A program made the position numbers and the translations under genes. From positions 540,632-604,631 of the forward strand of contig CAJHNH020000546.1 of assembly GCA_905116865.2 (NCBI GenBank): DNA of 64,000 nt, in the 5' to 3' direction. Every line of letters starts with the position of its first letter. Within the stretch, counting starts at the first letter, position 1. The DNA comes from Candidula unifasciata. Its lineage: Eukaryota; Mollusca; Gastropoda; Stylommatophora; Geomitridae. A model generated the notes under the pieces. It was not told the origin of the DNA and did not search any database. It saw nothing but the letters and a program-made list of their open reading frames with translations. Of this stretch, positions 33,400 to 46,300 are shown one piece after another.

Positions 33400-35370
33400 T
33401 AATATTTTGGGGTGTTTCCTTCTGCGGCTTCTTGAAAGCCAGTTAGTTCGATGTCAAACTTTCTCATAAACCTCAGTGATAGAGATCACAGCACAAATCA
33501 ATTATTTGATTTTTACTCCCCAGGTAATGTATTTCATTTAAGGCTTCACTCTGTTCATGAACATTGATTAACCCTTTATATTTCTTTGTAAATTTTAATT
33601 TAAAAAAATAGATACAATTTATAGTTTTATTTGTGACCTGTAAAAGTTGGGGGTGGGAGTTAAAATGACACCCCCCCCCCTCCCCCCACGGATTCATTAT
33701 CCTTTTTTTTATTATCTTTTGCATTCATGAGGCGCAAGGGTTAAGACATTGTAAATATATGGAATTTCTTAAATGAATTTGAACCACAACACCCATCAAG
33801 TACCAGTCAGTCAGACTATAAAAACATGAATCTAGCACCATTTACCTGAGCTGCCACTGGCATGAAGAGGGTCCTTTTAAGAAATAGAGAAAGCTGATAG
33901 AGACTTCTGGCATAGAACCATCTAGAAGTGTTTGTGGATGCTATCAGTCATTCTTGCATGTCATTCACATGGTGTTCATTTACATTTTATGTCATGTATA
34001 TCTTCATTAACCATTTTCACTAGATTAAAAAAAAACATGTGTTCCTATCAGATGCCTACTTTTAGTTCTTGAGTGTATTGTAATCATGGTTTGTGGCAGC
34101 ATGTCATCCATATCAATGCCAGTGTCAGCTTGACAATTCTGCCTACACCAGCTTATAGTCCATGCCATGTGACACATGTATTTTTGTCTATACACAACCT
34201 TCTGTCTCATGTACTTTCTATAAATTCTGACACAGATAATCTTCCGTGCCTTGATATCAAACTGTCTTGCGTATTTTTGTTGATCTCCCTCTGCCTCTTC
34301 CCCACCCACCTTCCCATTGTCACGATGTACTCCTTTTTTCTTCTCAAGACACAACCAAAAATATAGATTGTGAGTAATCAGTTTCCTTCAATAAGTCAGT
34401 TTCCTTCTATATATATATATAATAATATATAAGATATTACAGGTCTACTTTCCACACCATAATTTTTTTTTAATATATATATGTGTGTGTGTGTGTGTAT
34501 TGGGCTGACTCCATATTTTTAGGGGATAACCTGGTGCTCAATAAATTTTGTGGTTTATATAATTCTGACCACCTTTACTTTCCATGGCACCTATTTAAGA
34601 CTGGATATTGAGCTCTGTTTAAAAAAAAAAAAAAAAAAATAAAAAGGAATATGAATCTTAGATCCCCAGACATGAATGTCCACTGTGACCCCAGTGAACA
34701 TATTCAGAGCTGCTCATTTATGAAGTTGAGTTTCGGTAAGCTTATAGCCTAAATAAAGTTTTGATAAATGATTATTTTCAAAAAAGAAAAATGAGGGTCT
34801 TGTTCAATCTGATCTTTAATAAACTTAGGTGTAACTGCTTTGTCTTTGTAAGCTGACTGGGTTTATTTTCTTCTTTATAGCAGATCCCATCTACCTGATT
34901 TTTCTGTCTATGCCACCCATGTCTGCAGAAGGTGGTTCTCGCCACTGGGGTTTCGGCCTCGTGTCCTAAAAAGGACTTATTTTGGGTCATGTTTCCTGCT
35001 CTTGGTTTTGCCTGCCATTGTTTTTGTGTGTGTGTGTGTGCTGGGTTTTGTTGTTTGTGTGCTCCATTCACAGCTTTCCAGTGTAAGTTTTAAAAAAAAA
35101 ACCTACATACAGAAGAGCCATATAAGGACTAGTCCTAGTCTGATGCACCAGTAGCTGTAGATGCATATTGAAATAATTCTGATCCATTCTCAGATCTGGC
35201 ACCAGTATTTTTTCCACCTATTCTTATCAAGTAGTTTAGAGAATTCAGTCATTTTTATAATGACTGGTTTCGGTAATGGCCTTCTATATGGCATTGCTGG
35301 TTTGATTTCACTGGGTTCAGAAATTTTATAAAAATGACAACCAAAAAACAAATAAAATGACCAAACATAA
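33400..35370. other. Intergenic between LINEs and the MRPL14 3' end
   Basis: Contains a C-rich tract (33670-33689), an AT/TG microsatellite at about 34410-34500, and an A run at 34621. Open frames of about 100 codons at 34025-34366 and 34778-35071 show no family motif or codon pattern and are taken as chance. Confidence 0.45.
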
Positions 35371-35388
35371 GATCATGCTATGTATACA

Positions 35389-35394
35389 TTTATT
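35389..35394 (-). terminator. MRPL14 poly(A) signal
   Basis: TTTATT on plus (AATAAA on minus), 14 bp past the MRPL14 stop codon. This gives a very short 3' UTR, as is common for ribosomal protein genes. Confidence 0.6.
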
Positions 35395-35407
35395 ACAGTC
35401 AAACTAT

Positions 35408-38400
35408 TTACACAAACTTTGTAGCCAATGATAATATTTTTGTAATGTCTCCTCCTTTTCTTCTGAGAGCTGATGGAATAGGAACTGTAATTCTGTTGCC
35501 CAGAGGATTTCCATTATCATCCACTAAGACAATGTTGTTGGTGTCCATTCGAGGCACATTAGGTTTCTGTTTCTGTCTAAGGCCAACAATATAGGCACGT
35601 TTCATTTCTCCCTTGACTGTGACCAAAACCTTATCTCCAAGGAAACCAACCTATAGAAGTGTAATTGAAAATAAAGGACAGTGAATACACACGCTCAATT
35701 ATTTGCAAACATGTCTTATTACAGTGCATGTTACAGCACAGACTGTCTTGTTTTACCACAGTCCAGATAATGTCAATTTTAGATTAGACTTATATGTTTT
35801 AGTAGCCTTCACAAACAGGATTATTTCATCGTCACTGTGTGCCATTCAGTAAGTTCGGACAATCATGTTTAACCATCTCACACAGCACCAGGCTTAGATA
35901 AGGTATGTGTTCTGTTTCATATTATCATTCTGACCAGGCCATACAGATATTTTATTTGTCTTTCCCAGCTGTCTCTATGTTTTCAGGGTTCTCGTTTTAT
36001 AACATGCTCAATGAATCTAAACTCTAAGGACACTGCAGTATTCAGGTGCTGTCAGAAGAAGAGAAAACTTCATTTGTAGAACTAAATATTGTGTAAATAA
36101 CTGAAATGTCTCAGGTACAACCACCTACATGTCAGGTTACTGAGTGCAAACAATAGTAGTCTCTGAACATGTCACTCCTCCATTTCTGATCTGTAACACA
36201 CTCATACACTTAGTCTTGAGAAGATAGTGTGGGGGTTCCCCATGATTTCCACATTCACAATGGTAGCTTCAAACCCTTGCTGACGTCAGTTTTTGGTGCT
36301 CAGGAAAGTTGAGTACCCTGCTCTGGTTAGCTGCCCTTTGCCATTTATTCTGGTTGATTCTAAGTGATATCATACCATACAAAGCATACATGGAAAGAGA
36401 AGAAGGATGTAGAGCAAGAGGTAGACCAAGAACAAGATGGATAACATCAGAGAAGCTCTACAACAGCACGATGTGTCTATGGTCGAGGCGGCCAGAAACA
36501 GAACCTTATATCTCCCTCGACACCCACAGCGGTAAAAGAGGAAGTGAAGAAGAAGATTCTAAGTTTCTTGAACTTTACTTGTTACGCTCTTGTGCACTGT
36601 CTATCCTCTCCTGCTAGAAGGTGCAGTTGGAAGTTTCATTTTCCCAAGGCATTTCACACTCTCCAGTACTTTACAAATGCCTGGATTCCTGTGAGACCCG
36701 ATGCTGTACTTTCTAAATCAAAACCTTGTATACTTCTAACCCGATATATAAAATCTCATTCTTCTGCGTTCATCAGATACACAAAATGAACGGGGCTGAT
36801 TTTCATCTGCAGTAAAGTGGGTAAAAAAATGAAGAAACTACACCTAACACATGGTCTGTCATAAAAATAAATATGGCCAACGCTGAAGAGCTAACAAAAA
36901 TTTAACAAATTCTGAAACATCTAGAACAGCTGGATCATTTTTTATAACTTTGCCACACACACAGAAACAAAAACTTACCCTCTTATCATTATAAACATGA
37001 ATAACTCTTGGTGGCTTCCCAATTTCTGCAGCAGCTTTCCCAATTGCACTGTTGTCAACAATTCTCATCCTTGCCAGGAGGCGGATTTCTTGCAGTGTTT
37101 GTGATGTGCTAGAAATATATATAGTCAGCATGAGTGGTACGTCTGTGGTAATTAAAAGTAACCGAAAAGCATTATGAGATAGGAGGATCCAGACAAAGCT
37201 ATGGCAACTGGGAAGATTTAGGTTCTTATAAAAACATGACTGTTTGGCAACATGGTGATAATAATGGCAGATACTGCTATAAGGATGTTTTAAAAATCAT
37301 CTCAAAAGTAATTTTACACAGCAAAGTTCAATGAGAGCTGTAATGACAGGAAAAAACTGCCACTTCAGAAGATAAATCCTGGAGTATCTGTTCTTCTCTG
37401 CTAACTAAAGTAGTCTCCTTCAACAGATTTCACCATGATTTTCTCCACATAATATTGTCAGAAACTATGTTAACCCATGTTGCCTCTTTGCCAACATCTC
37501 CATATGTTGCTCATGTTTTTAAATTATTACTGGACACCCTGTTCATCTACTACTGTTTGCCAGCTGCCCACTGAGAATGTTCGTTGGAATTTGCCAATCA
37601 CGCAAGCTGGTGAAAGAAGACTTGCTATAGCTAAACAGCAGGAAGAACCTATGGCACAGAACCCGTCAACAAGTTAAAGTAAAAATTGTGAGCAGATGCA
37701 TCTTTCTCGTGGCAACTAATAAATGCAAGGCATTAATTTTTAATCAATCCCTGAAGGGAAAAATCAGACTTTTGAATTGAAATGCTATAGAAAAATTCTT
37801 ACAATATCTTGAATCAAGAAGAAAAACATCAAAATCCTACAAGATTGGCATATCTAGAATAACTGGGTCATCAACAGGATCCCCTCCTGAAAGCTAAGAT
37901 ATTTCGGCCATGTTAAAATGTCATGGTTGCCTGGAAACAGCAGTGATAGAAGGTGCAGTTTCCCGAAAAAGAGGCAAAGGCCGACCTCTACGAAGTTGGG
38001 TCCGAGACATCGAAGAGGCATTGGATATGAAAGCACATGGGGTTAGAGAAATTGCTAGAGAAAGAGACTTTCAGGCGTGCAGTGAAGAGAGTGACAATCT
38101 GTAAAGAGCCTGCTTTTTGATATGAAACATGCTGATACAGATGGTCAAGCTATTGTATTCTTTGCTGTCCAACCATCATGTACATTGCAGACTGACCAGT
38201 GTATGAGAATATAATTTGTTTGTCCCAGGCCGTGTGGTAGACTTTTTAGGATGATGCAGGTCTTCCACACCTTAAATTTTCCAATTGTATGTTGATTTCG
38301 CTGCTTATGCAACCATCTAACGATGCCACCTGGTACGCTGCCTCTGTGTGTCATAGCATGGCACAGCCCTGCATTTGTACTTTAAAAAAACAACAGCTTG

Positions 38401-38779
38401 GAACAGAAGATATATTTTGTATTTTAGTTCTTATTTTCCTTATTGCTTTCTCTTGTTTATTTCCCACCATGAGACAAATCAGACTGCAATATTTCATCAA
38501 GTTTGTGGTCTACTGCTTCCAATTCTGACAGTCTTCCTTATCCCTTGGGCTATCTGCAGGTTTACTGTAGCAACCTTTAGTATGTCCCTTTGTCCTGGAC
38601 CCTAAAAATAGCTAAATAGATGACTATCGGGATTATAAGGATACAAATATCTCTACATTAACAGGAGGCAAACACATAAGAAAATATATCAAAAAATTAT
38701 CGTACCTGAAGCAGCAAGCTGGGCCAAATCTTTGAACAACTGGCATCATCATGTTCACTGACTTTATTGTTAAAGCCAT
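35408..38779 (-). CDS. MRPL14: Mitochondrial ribosomal protein uL14m, complete, 3 coding exons
   Basis: Exons on minus: 38779-38706 (ATG in a CACCATGG context; acceptor of a 5'-UTR intron just upstream at 38789-38791), 37108-36979, 35650-35408 (TAA). Lengths 74+130+243 give 148 residues; human MRPL14 has 145. The protein is a component of the large mitoribosomal subunit. Diagnostic stretches are ARMRIVDNSAIGKAA, KPPRVIHVYNDKR, VGFLGDKVLVTVKGEMKRAY, RMDTNNIVLVDDNGNPLGNR and VPIPSALRRKGGDITKI, which follow the uL14 beta-barrel order to the end. The N-terminal about 25 residues are poorly conserved and probably the import presequence. The first intron holds LINE fragments at 37770-38110. It is head to head with MGME1. 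Confidence 0.95.
36345..36565 (+). mobile_element. LINE C-terminal fragment inside an MRPL14 intron
   Basis: Plus strand encodes AYMEREEGCRARGRPRTRW, a tail of the type seen at 27.4 kb, followed by a GSEEED-like end. About 200 bp, antisense to MRPL14. Confidence 0.6.
37770..38110 (+). mobile_element. LINE C-terminal fragment inside an MRPL14 intron
   Basis: Broken frames give KCYRKILTIS-like residues, then a FGHVKMSWLPGN piece, and RKRGKGRPLRSWVRDIEEAL at about 37960-38020. This corresponds to the 3' part of the family at 25.2 and 49 kb. Antisense to MRPL14. Confidence 0.75.
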
Positions 38780-38892
38780 GGTGACTAACTGTGAACATTT
38801 TATAAATGTAATATAGGTGTACACCCATGAAGGAATATTTATTTGTCTCTAAGTGCTTGTGTGTATATACCATTTACTGTCATTCATGTGTG

Positions 38893-39845
38893 AATGAATC
38901 AATAACTGACATCACTGTGCTTGAGACATTTTTATATGTGCTCCATTTCCTTTCCCAGCAGCCAACAAAGAGTTCTCACACCGACAGTGTGTTTCAACCT
39001 GATTGCAAGTTTGCCTGTTTTTTCCCATGCAGGTAGAAAATTATCCAGACTGTACTCCCAGCTGAATCACTCATTCTCTCCATATATTCATGCTCTGTTT
39101 GTTCTATTGCACCATTAACTTTGTTTCAAAAGTCTTCATCACGTCTACTTCATCATTTAGTGCCTCACCGCTCAGAGGCGCGGCAGCAGCCAATTTATAA
39201 TCCGTCTCATTACCACACACACCCAAAGGTTCCTTTGCCAGTTTTTATTTTCCGAAGCATGTAATGTAAGTCAGTTAAAATTACATTATGTCGGGCTGTA
39301 CTACTCTCCAGCTATTAGAAAACTGCCATTACTGCTTCCACCTCCATTCTCAAGCTAGATGTGACGCTTTCTTGTTGCTTTGCTGCGTAGCACTGTAATC
39401 CATTCCTCACCATCTTGTCAACCACACACACATTTTTGACTGACTTTTGCCTGACCCATCCAAGAGCCAGCGCTCTTCAGCCTATGTTCCTTGCTATTGC
39501 CCTATGCTTTCTCTAGAAGATACTCCTGTCCTCTGAAATTCTGAGGTAGACTTTTGCCACAGCACCCTGTATCTTTCATATTCAGACAGCTAGGCAAGTG
39601 AGCGCCACATGCACACAATTGGTGTATCCTCCTACAGCTTTATCTTGCATGCATTCCAGCTTCTCTGGCTGGCTGGGAGATAATGTGAGCAGTTCCAGGC
39701 CATACTCAATCACTGAAATAATCAGCAATTGCAGTTTGGTCTGTTGAACAAAATTAGCAATTAGAATGCTGTTATGCACTACTGTTAATGTCTGACTCCA
39801 GTACAAAAGTATACCTACAACACACCTAGAACATGACAAGGTACA
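38893..39845 (-). mobile_element. RNase H LINE fragment
   Basis: The minus-strand 3' end near 38895 (plus: CTGACATCACTGTGCTTGAG, then CAGCAGCCAACAAAGAG). At 39839-39582 an RT thumb-like piece reads LQLLIISVIEYGLELLTLS and SQPEKLECMQDKAVGG. The part between is too worn to place the RNase H motifs. It lies upstream of the MRPL14 start, probably in its 5'-UTR intron. Confidence 0.65.
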
Positions 39846-39999
39846 GCACCAATAGAATACTATATTATAAGAGCATTATCAAACATGTCACTGTGGACAA
39901 TGCATGAATAAAGACAACGCTTAACATTTATAACCAGTATAATTCTAATAGGAATAAAATGGCACCATCCTCAACCCTTTAGCCGTGTGAATGCTAAAA

Positions 40000-40320
40000 A
40001 ATGGGTCAGGAACTTGTAGAAATTGCTAGAAACAATCTTAAGAAAAAAATAACAACCAATTTTACACACATCCTGTCTAGAAATCTGAGGTACTGTGGCC
40101 ATGTCAAGCACTACGGTGGTCTAGAGAAAATGATAATGAAGGGACAGTTTCTGGAAATGAGGCACAGGCCGACCCAAGGTGGATATATAGACAGTCAAGA
40201 TGCACTGGCTGTGAAAACACCCAGGACTGCAGAACAGAACTGGCTACAGAAAGAGTGACTTAGGTATGCCATGAAGAGACAATGTTTTGTAAAAGACTTG
40301 CTGTTTGACTGCTATATTCT
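40000..40320 (+). mobile_element. LINE C-terminal fragment
   Basis: The 85-codon frame reads SRNLRYCGHVKHYGGLEKMI, then GQFLEMRHRPTQGG, the tail of the family at 25.2 and 49 kb. A G13 run follows at 40383-40395. Confidence 0.75.
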
Positions 40321-41004
40321 TCTGTTCTTAAGTATTTGTTCTTTAATAAGCAATAATAATAATAGAATCTAGAATTTGTGTTGGGGGGGGGGGGGAGGTG
40401 GTGTGGCTAGGGGGAATCTGAAAAAAAAAAACATTTTAAGATGAGATGGGACAACACAAAGATGGTAATGGTAATTTACAACTTTAAAAGTTTTAGTTTT
40501 ACACGAAGCAGTATAGAACTAGTTTAGTATTACTATTACTGTACCAGTATAACATTACTGAATTACTGGAGTAACTTCAAGTATCTTAACTGAATCTTAA
40601 TTCAAAAGAATATTGATTGTCACATTGTGAGTAGTGTGACTCACTGAAGCAGATGACCTGCAGAACAGAATAACATGATTTTAACAGTTTATCAAAAGCA
40701 GAATTAACTAAAGGAAATAAAACTATTGCCAACAATAGGGAGAGTCTGAACGTTGTCGGTCGGTAGTTTAAAGTAGTTAGTTTGAGACTTGTCCCCTCCA
40801 GGATTGTTACACTGTTAGTGAAGTCTGCAGATGTAAACACCTCAAGTTCAAGGAGGATGAGATGAGAATCAATCACGCAGGTACAAATCCCATAAGCCCT
40901 GTTCAACCGAAAAGCAGCTACACTGGAGCATCCAGCTGTTATATAGTAAACTGAAGTCCGGACCGGGATTATTAAAAAAACGCAGCTAACAAAAAAAAAT
41001 GTCT

Positions 41005-41470
41005 CTTCACCTTGGACACGGAAAATCCACGGCTCCCTACCAACTTAATGTCTGCAGTCTGCAAGTGTCGAGTTAAAGTTTCACACAGAGAAACGGAACG
41101 AAATAAAGTTTGCGACTGGCGCCCAAGGCTGCCAATGCTTGGGTTTCCCCCCAGATCTGGGTTTTTATTTGACGCCTAAGGGAAATCTGGGTTTTTAAAA
41201 AAAAATATATCCCTATATAAAAGTGGTAAATTTTTCGTTTCGTAACTTTAAATTTTGTATATTTTTAACAATCTGGGTTTTTTTATTTTGTTTTCTTGTT
41301 CTTTGTCTATGTATTGCTTGGGGTTTTGTTAAAAAAAGCTGGGGTTTTCACAAAAATCCCATTGGCAGCCCTGCACTGGCGCCACAAAGTTACGTCACCA
41401 GCTACAGAGAAAACTGTGTTGATCGTTGGAGGAGTCCTATTTCTTTCAGGTTCCAGGCGGTGAGGATAAT
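41005..41470. promoter_or_regulatory. Candidate divergent promoter of MRPL14 and MGME1
   Basis: The two genes are head to head and both coding starts follow 5'-UTR introns. A possible MRPL14 first-exon donor (CCAAG then GTGAAG, minus) is at 41011/41010. A possible MGME1 donor (CAGGCG then GTGAGG, plus) is at 41459/41460. No TATA or CpG-rich core stands out. The placement is inferred from splice-like motifs only. Confidence 0.3.
41124..41374. mobile_element. hAT-like MITE between the divergent genes
   Basis: The left end CAAGGCTGCCAATG and the reverse-complemented right end CAGGGCTGCCAATG form a 14-bp inverted repeat with one mismatch. ACTGGCGCC lies immediately left and again immediately right, which looks like an 8-9-bp target duplication. 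The interior repeats TCTGGGTTTTT. It splits the candidate promoter region. Confidence 0.7.
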
Positions 41471-41733
41471 AAATGCAAAGCTTTTGTTGTTTGAAAATGA
41501 ATGAACATTTCAGCGCCTCCCCCCCCCACTCCCTCCACATTCGATTAATTTAACATCATGGCACTGAAATAAAGCTGCAGCCGTAGCTTTATGATACTCA
41601 TACTTTATCTTCGGAAAAAATCCAAAGGGCTCAAATTCAAATGGAAGTAAAAGTACTAAAAGTTACATTAAAGGTTAAAGGGTGGTAGCTTAGTTTATAT
41701 TGCGCACGACTTGTCATTAAATACCACTTAGTA

Positions 41734-41985
41734 TGTACTAGTTACGAGTTAACTGCAGATCTTTCTGACAGGACGTTGCAAACGACCCCAGCATTATATA
41801 CTAGTACTAGTTACAAGTTAACTGCAGATCTTTCTGACAGGACGTTGCAAACCACGCCAGCATTATATACTAGTTACAATTTAATTGCAGATCTTTCTGA
41901 CAGGACGTTGCAAATCACCCCAGCATTATATACTAGTTACAAGTTAACTGCAGATCTTTCTGACAGGACGTTGCATACACCCAAA
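41734..41985 (+). repeat. 63-bp minisatellite, 4 copies
   Basis: Copies of TTAACTGCAGATCTTTCTG plus ACAGGACGTTGCAAA start at 41749, 41818, 41881 and 41944; the first spacing is 69 because of an extra CTAGTA. It lies upstream of MGME1, perhaps in its 5'-UTR intron. Confidence 0.93.
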
Positions 41986-42674
41986 ATATTGTAGTTGCAA
42001 TGATTTAAATGCAGCTGAGCCATAATATGAGTATGACACGGTCTGAAACAGTCCTTTGGATGCAAATGTGGGTGACTATCATATCCTTTGCAATTGAAAT
42101 GGGTCCTCCTGGATTTACCTGATCAAAACGAACAGCTGACTGCTCAGCTGCCGCTGGTGTATATTCACCGTTCAAATTACTTTCCGAAAAAAATTTAATT
42201 TCCTATTATTTTATCATTATCAGAATTATAAAACATCTGACTGAAACAATTTCAGAGCTTCAGCCACAGAAAGGTGCATTTTTCGGCCTATGATTATGTT
42301 CAGAACATTAGTAACTTTGGCCAGTTGAAGCAATGAATCGGATCAATTTGCACCCACATATGTGCTAACAAAAACTTGTATACAAAGAAGGACATTAGAA
42401 TAACCTTCCATGAATACTTTAATGGTAGTTCTGAACATTAGAAATGAATACGGAGCCCTATGCAAATTAATATGTTCGAGATACACGATTGACGCTGACA
42501 GTGTTGTTTGGGCAAATCTGAACTTCTCAGTCAACACTCACAGCTTTGCTTGGGCTCAAGGTGTTTAATATATACAGTGGCAACACTGGCTCAGCTGTCA
42601 TGCTTTAGTTCTGGAAGACTTTTCTGAATAAAAATGGGTCTTAACTCGTCACATTTGCCATTGCCAACAACAAC

Positions 42675-42815
42675 AGTATTACTTACTGGTAGCCAAGGTC
42701 ATTTTTAAAAAAAGTCATGCTATGTCAAGACCTGAACCCGAGACCTTCAGATCCACAGGTGAGCATCTGGCTGCTACATGATGGTGGCTCCCTATGATGA
42801 GAGTAAATACAATGA
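42675..42815 (-). mobile_element. tRNA-derived SINE
   Basis: Minus orientation. The plus strand reads GTAGCCAAGGTCATTTTTAA, then GAACCCGAGACCTTC (reversed B box) and GAGCATCTGGCTGCTAC (reversed A box). Same family as 28838-29065 and 44885-45035. Confidence 0.65.
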
Positions 42816-43310
42816 CACATGTGGTGATGACAGCTTGACATGCCCGATTCACCATATTGCCAATCAAGTTACAATAAGTAAAAGATGATATTTAAAGCAA
42901 CCAGACAAAAATTAAGAAGATAATGTTTGTTCACTGTTTGACTGAGGATGATGTTTGGCTAAGGACTTGTTTTGCTGTACTTGGATATTTCAGTAATGTT
43001 GTTGTCTTCTTTTAATTGTAACTGTATCCTGTAAAGCTGCCATTTGCTTTGTGTTTTCCTTTTTTTTTTTTAAAATACAGCTTTATAATAGGGCAACTCA
43101 TGTCATTTATGTTTCCATCTCTTACAATTCCTGATATCTTCCAGCAGAATGCTGTTTTTGTTATATTAGATTGTTATATGCTGGAAGTATCTTTTACTCT
43201 TACTAATATTGTTACTAGGAACTTGTGTATATCACTTTAAAAATTAATCTAATTCACTTTTTGTTTCAGACCAGATTGACCTGTGAGCTTAACTGCACTT
43301 ATCTGCCAAA

Positions 43311-46300
43311 ATGATGTCCATCAGTAAATATATTCCAAGGCTACACACACAATTCCAAGCCACATCTCGTTTTTTTCATTTGAAAAGAGGATTACTAAAA
43401 AAGCAATATAATTATAATTTGGACAGCTTGATCGAATGGAAGAAAGAAACGGCCAAAGTTTTTGGCTCGGTACGTAAGCCAACAAAGACCGGCAAAATAA
43501 AGAAAACAAAGAAGGTTCTTGATCTTCATATGGAGGAGAATTTACAGATTCTGAGCACTCTGTCGGTGAACAAAGAACATGTTTTAGACATTGAGATTAA
43601 TTCTTCGGACAAAAAAGACAAAAAAGTAAAGAGCTCTGTAACTTGCAATAGTACTGCAAATGACAAACACAGTTCTAATTCATCTTCTTCATGCACCACA
43701 GACGTATATAAACATGGAGGAAAAATAAGAATTGCAGAAAATTTCTCTACGAAGGATAATTATTTTGACATTCCTGATGATGTTTTTATGTCATCTGCTG
43801 TTCCACCCGATGCTGCGGAAATTTGGGACAACGATATTTGTGCTAGTGATGGCAAGGAAAGGGAAGCAGTTGTTTATTACGACAAAGATTTAAAAGAGGA
43901 CATTATAATTCCAAAGCTGTCACCAATACCAGCATGTGACTCTGGAAATACGCATAAATTTACCAAGTCTGTGATCAGAAATCGTACTAACCCTGCTGTG
44001 TCTATGGTACAGTATTCTTCAAATAAAAGTAGAAGTAATGAATTTGTTAATCATAATAATGAAACTATAGAAACAAACAATTCAGTGAGTATTTCAGAAA
44101 CTGCAGCATCAGCTGTTTCTAACCCTGAGTCTGCATCTTCAGGCCACATAAATCCTAGAAAAACTATCAGGAACAGCTCATCAAAAACCACAAAAAAGAC
44201 CACTTCAACAACTGTTTCTGACGATCTCGAAGATAATTTGAATAAAGGGTTGTCAGCAACAGAAATGTTTATTCCCAAAGTGAAACCAATTCCAGTGGAA
44301 ACCCTGTCATATACAACTTCAGAGTTGATAGTTCAGCCTGAGATGTCTTCAGTGCCTAAACCTCAAACTTCAGTATTAGATTCTATAATAAACCTTCCAA
44401 TTGAACCTCCAGATTCTTTTGAAATTATTCGTAATGTTCCTTTGTTTCCAATTGAGAACAGCAACTGGCAAAATAGAATAGATTCCCAGCTTTATGATGC
44501 ATTCAGAACAGATATAGAACAGATGTGTTTGAACGTACTCCCATCTGTGAAGACCATTCTTAGTAAAACAATGCCAGACCTCAATCGTTTTTTTCTAAAT
44601 CGTTGGCGAGAAGGATTGATTAAAGAGCTTGGAGAGGAAGGCTTCAAAAAACACCAAGATGGTAATATTTATGTAAAATAATATTTAAGTCTGTACTGTT
44701 ACTTCTGTTGTGTGACAACCTCTGTTTTGTTTTTTGTACCATTGCATTTAAAATGATTCCTTTACATGATTCTTTCACTGTAATATTCTGAAGTGGACAC
44801 ATTGATATGTCTGCCTGACTCCAAAACGAAGGCAATTTAGTCACCAGACAGACCCAAAAAAAATGAAATGAGAATCATTACTGGTAACCATTTAAGGCTG
44901 GGTCTACCTAGGAGCCAAGGTCATTTTTTAAAAAGAAAAAAAAGGGCCGGCTTCATCATACCCGGAACCCATGACCTTCTGATCCGCAGGAGAGCGTCTA
45001 GCCGGTATGCCATAGCAGCTGCCATTTGGCTGTTAGCACCATGTATTGTATTATTTCATTATTTATTTTCTTCTGCAAAAATGAGTAAGAAAAATGACAA
45101 ATTAAGTGTCCACCATACAGTGGGTAACACCTATCAACAAGCATTCTGAAATGTACATTACATGTATATCAAAGGTGTAGTTGAAGTAGTGAGAGTAGCT
45201 GGCTATTATGCCTTCACCTTAGGATGGCTTTATACCAGATATATGCCATGCCCTCAGATGCAGGGATACAGAATCTGTAAGATCAGGGGTCACCATGAGA
45301 TGTTGCAATGAGCACATTTGTATAGGAGACGCCTTATGTTAGGAGCTTACTGTCAAGGGCACAACAGTAGCTGGCTATGATCTCACCTTGAATGTGAGAA
45401 GCTAATTGCTTGTGAGTCAGCATCCCATTATTTAGGTAGGACTTGGGACCCGACTCTGCATGGATCATGCAGTTTTGCTGTAAAGACTTGTTTCCATTTA
45501 CAGGATAAGTAAAGAAGGAAAACCAACCAACCAATAGCTAATGAAAACATCTTGTGATGTGAGAAGAAAGACTAGTATTTAAAAAGGTGTTTAAACTTTA
45601 TTGATGCGGGTTCCATCACAAATGGCTTAGTCTGTCCCCATAGTGACTGTTTGCCCACTGAAGACACAGCACATAGCAGTAGACATACTGTAGCTCCAGT
45701 GATGATCTCAAGGATCTCTGAAAGAAGTTGAAATACTCGAATTGTTTAGACCAGTGGTTTTCAACCTTTTTCAGCCTATCCTCCCCCACCGTTCCCCCTC
45801 CACTTAAAAAAAAAAAATATATATATATATATATATTGAAAGACCCCCAATCGCCCCTCCCCACAAAACTTTCTATAAAAATCTGATTAAAAAAAACGAG
45901 AGAAAAAAGGCAACATAAAAAGTATCATCATCATCATCAGGTGCCTTGCCGACTGGCGTGGGCGATCATGCCTCTCCATAATCTGCGATCTCCTGCAGCA
46001 TGTATCAGTTTGTGTGCCGACACACCTCCATGCCATGCAACAAGACTGTCAAGCATCTTCTCTCGTTGTCTTCCTCTATCTCTCCCTCTACATTTCTTTC
46101 CAGTGGTCACAACATGTTCTATTTTCCCTCTTCTTATAACATGGCCGAAAAATGATGACTGTCTCCTTCTGATGTCTGTGATAAGTTGTCTTCGGGCTCC
46201 CGCCTCTTTCAAAACCTATTGATTGCTCTTTTTGGCTGTCCAAGGTAAAAAGTATAGAGATATATTTTGGTCAGAATGGGTTCTTAGTCCACAATAAATG

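Noticed and set aside
34025..34366. Overlapping frames of about 100 codons on both strands
   Set aside because: No conserved motif, no splice context, and both strands are open by chance in A/T-poor sequence.
34778..35071. 97-codon minus-strand frame just past MRPL14
   Set aside because: It includes a (TG)n translation and has no recognisable family; MRPL14 already ends at 35408.
43311..44681. A 456-residue single-exon gene
   Set aside because: The last six codons read through a GT donor at 44662. Splicing to 46904 joins the frame to the MGME1 nuclease core.
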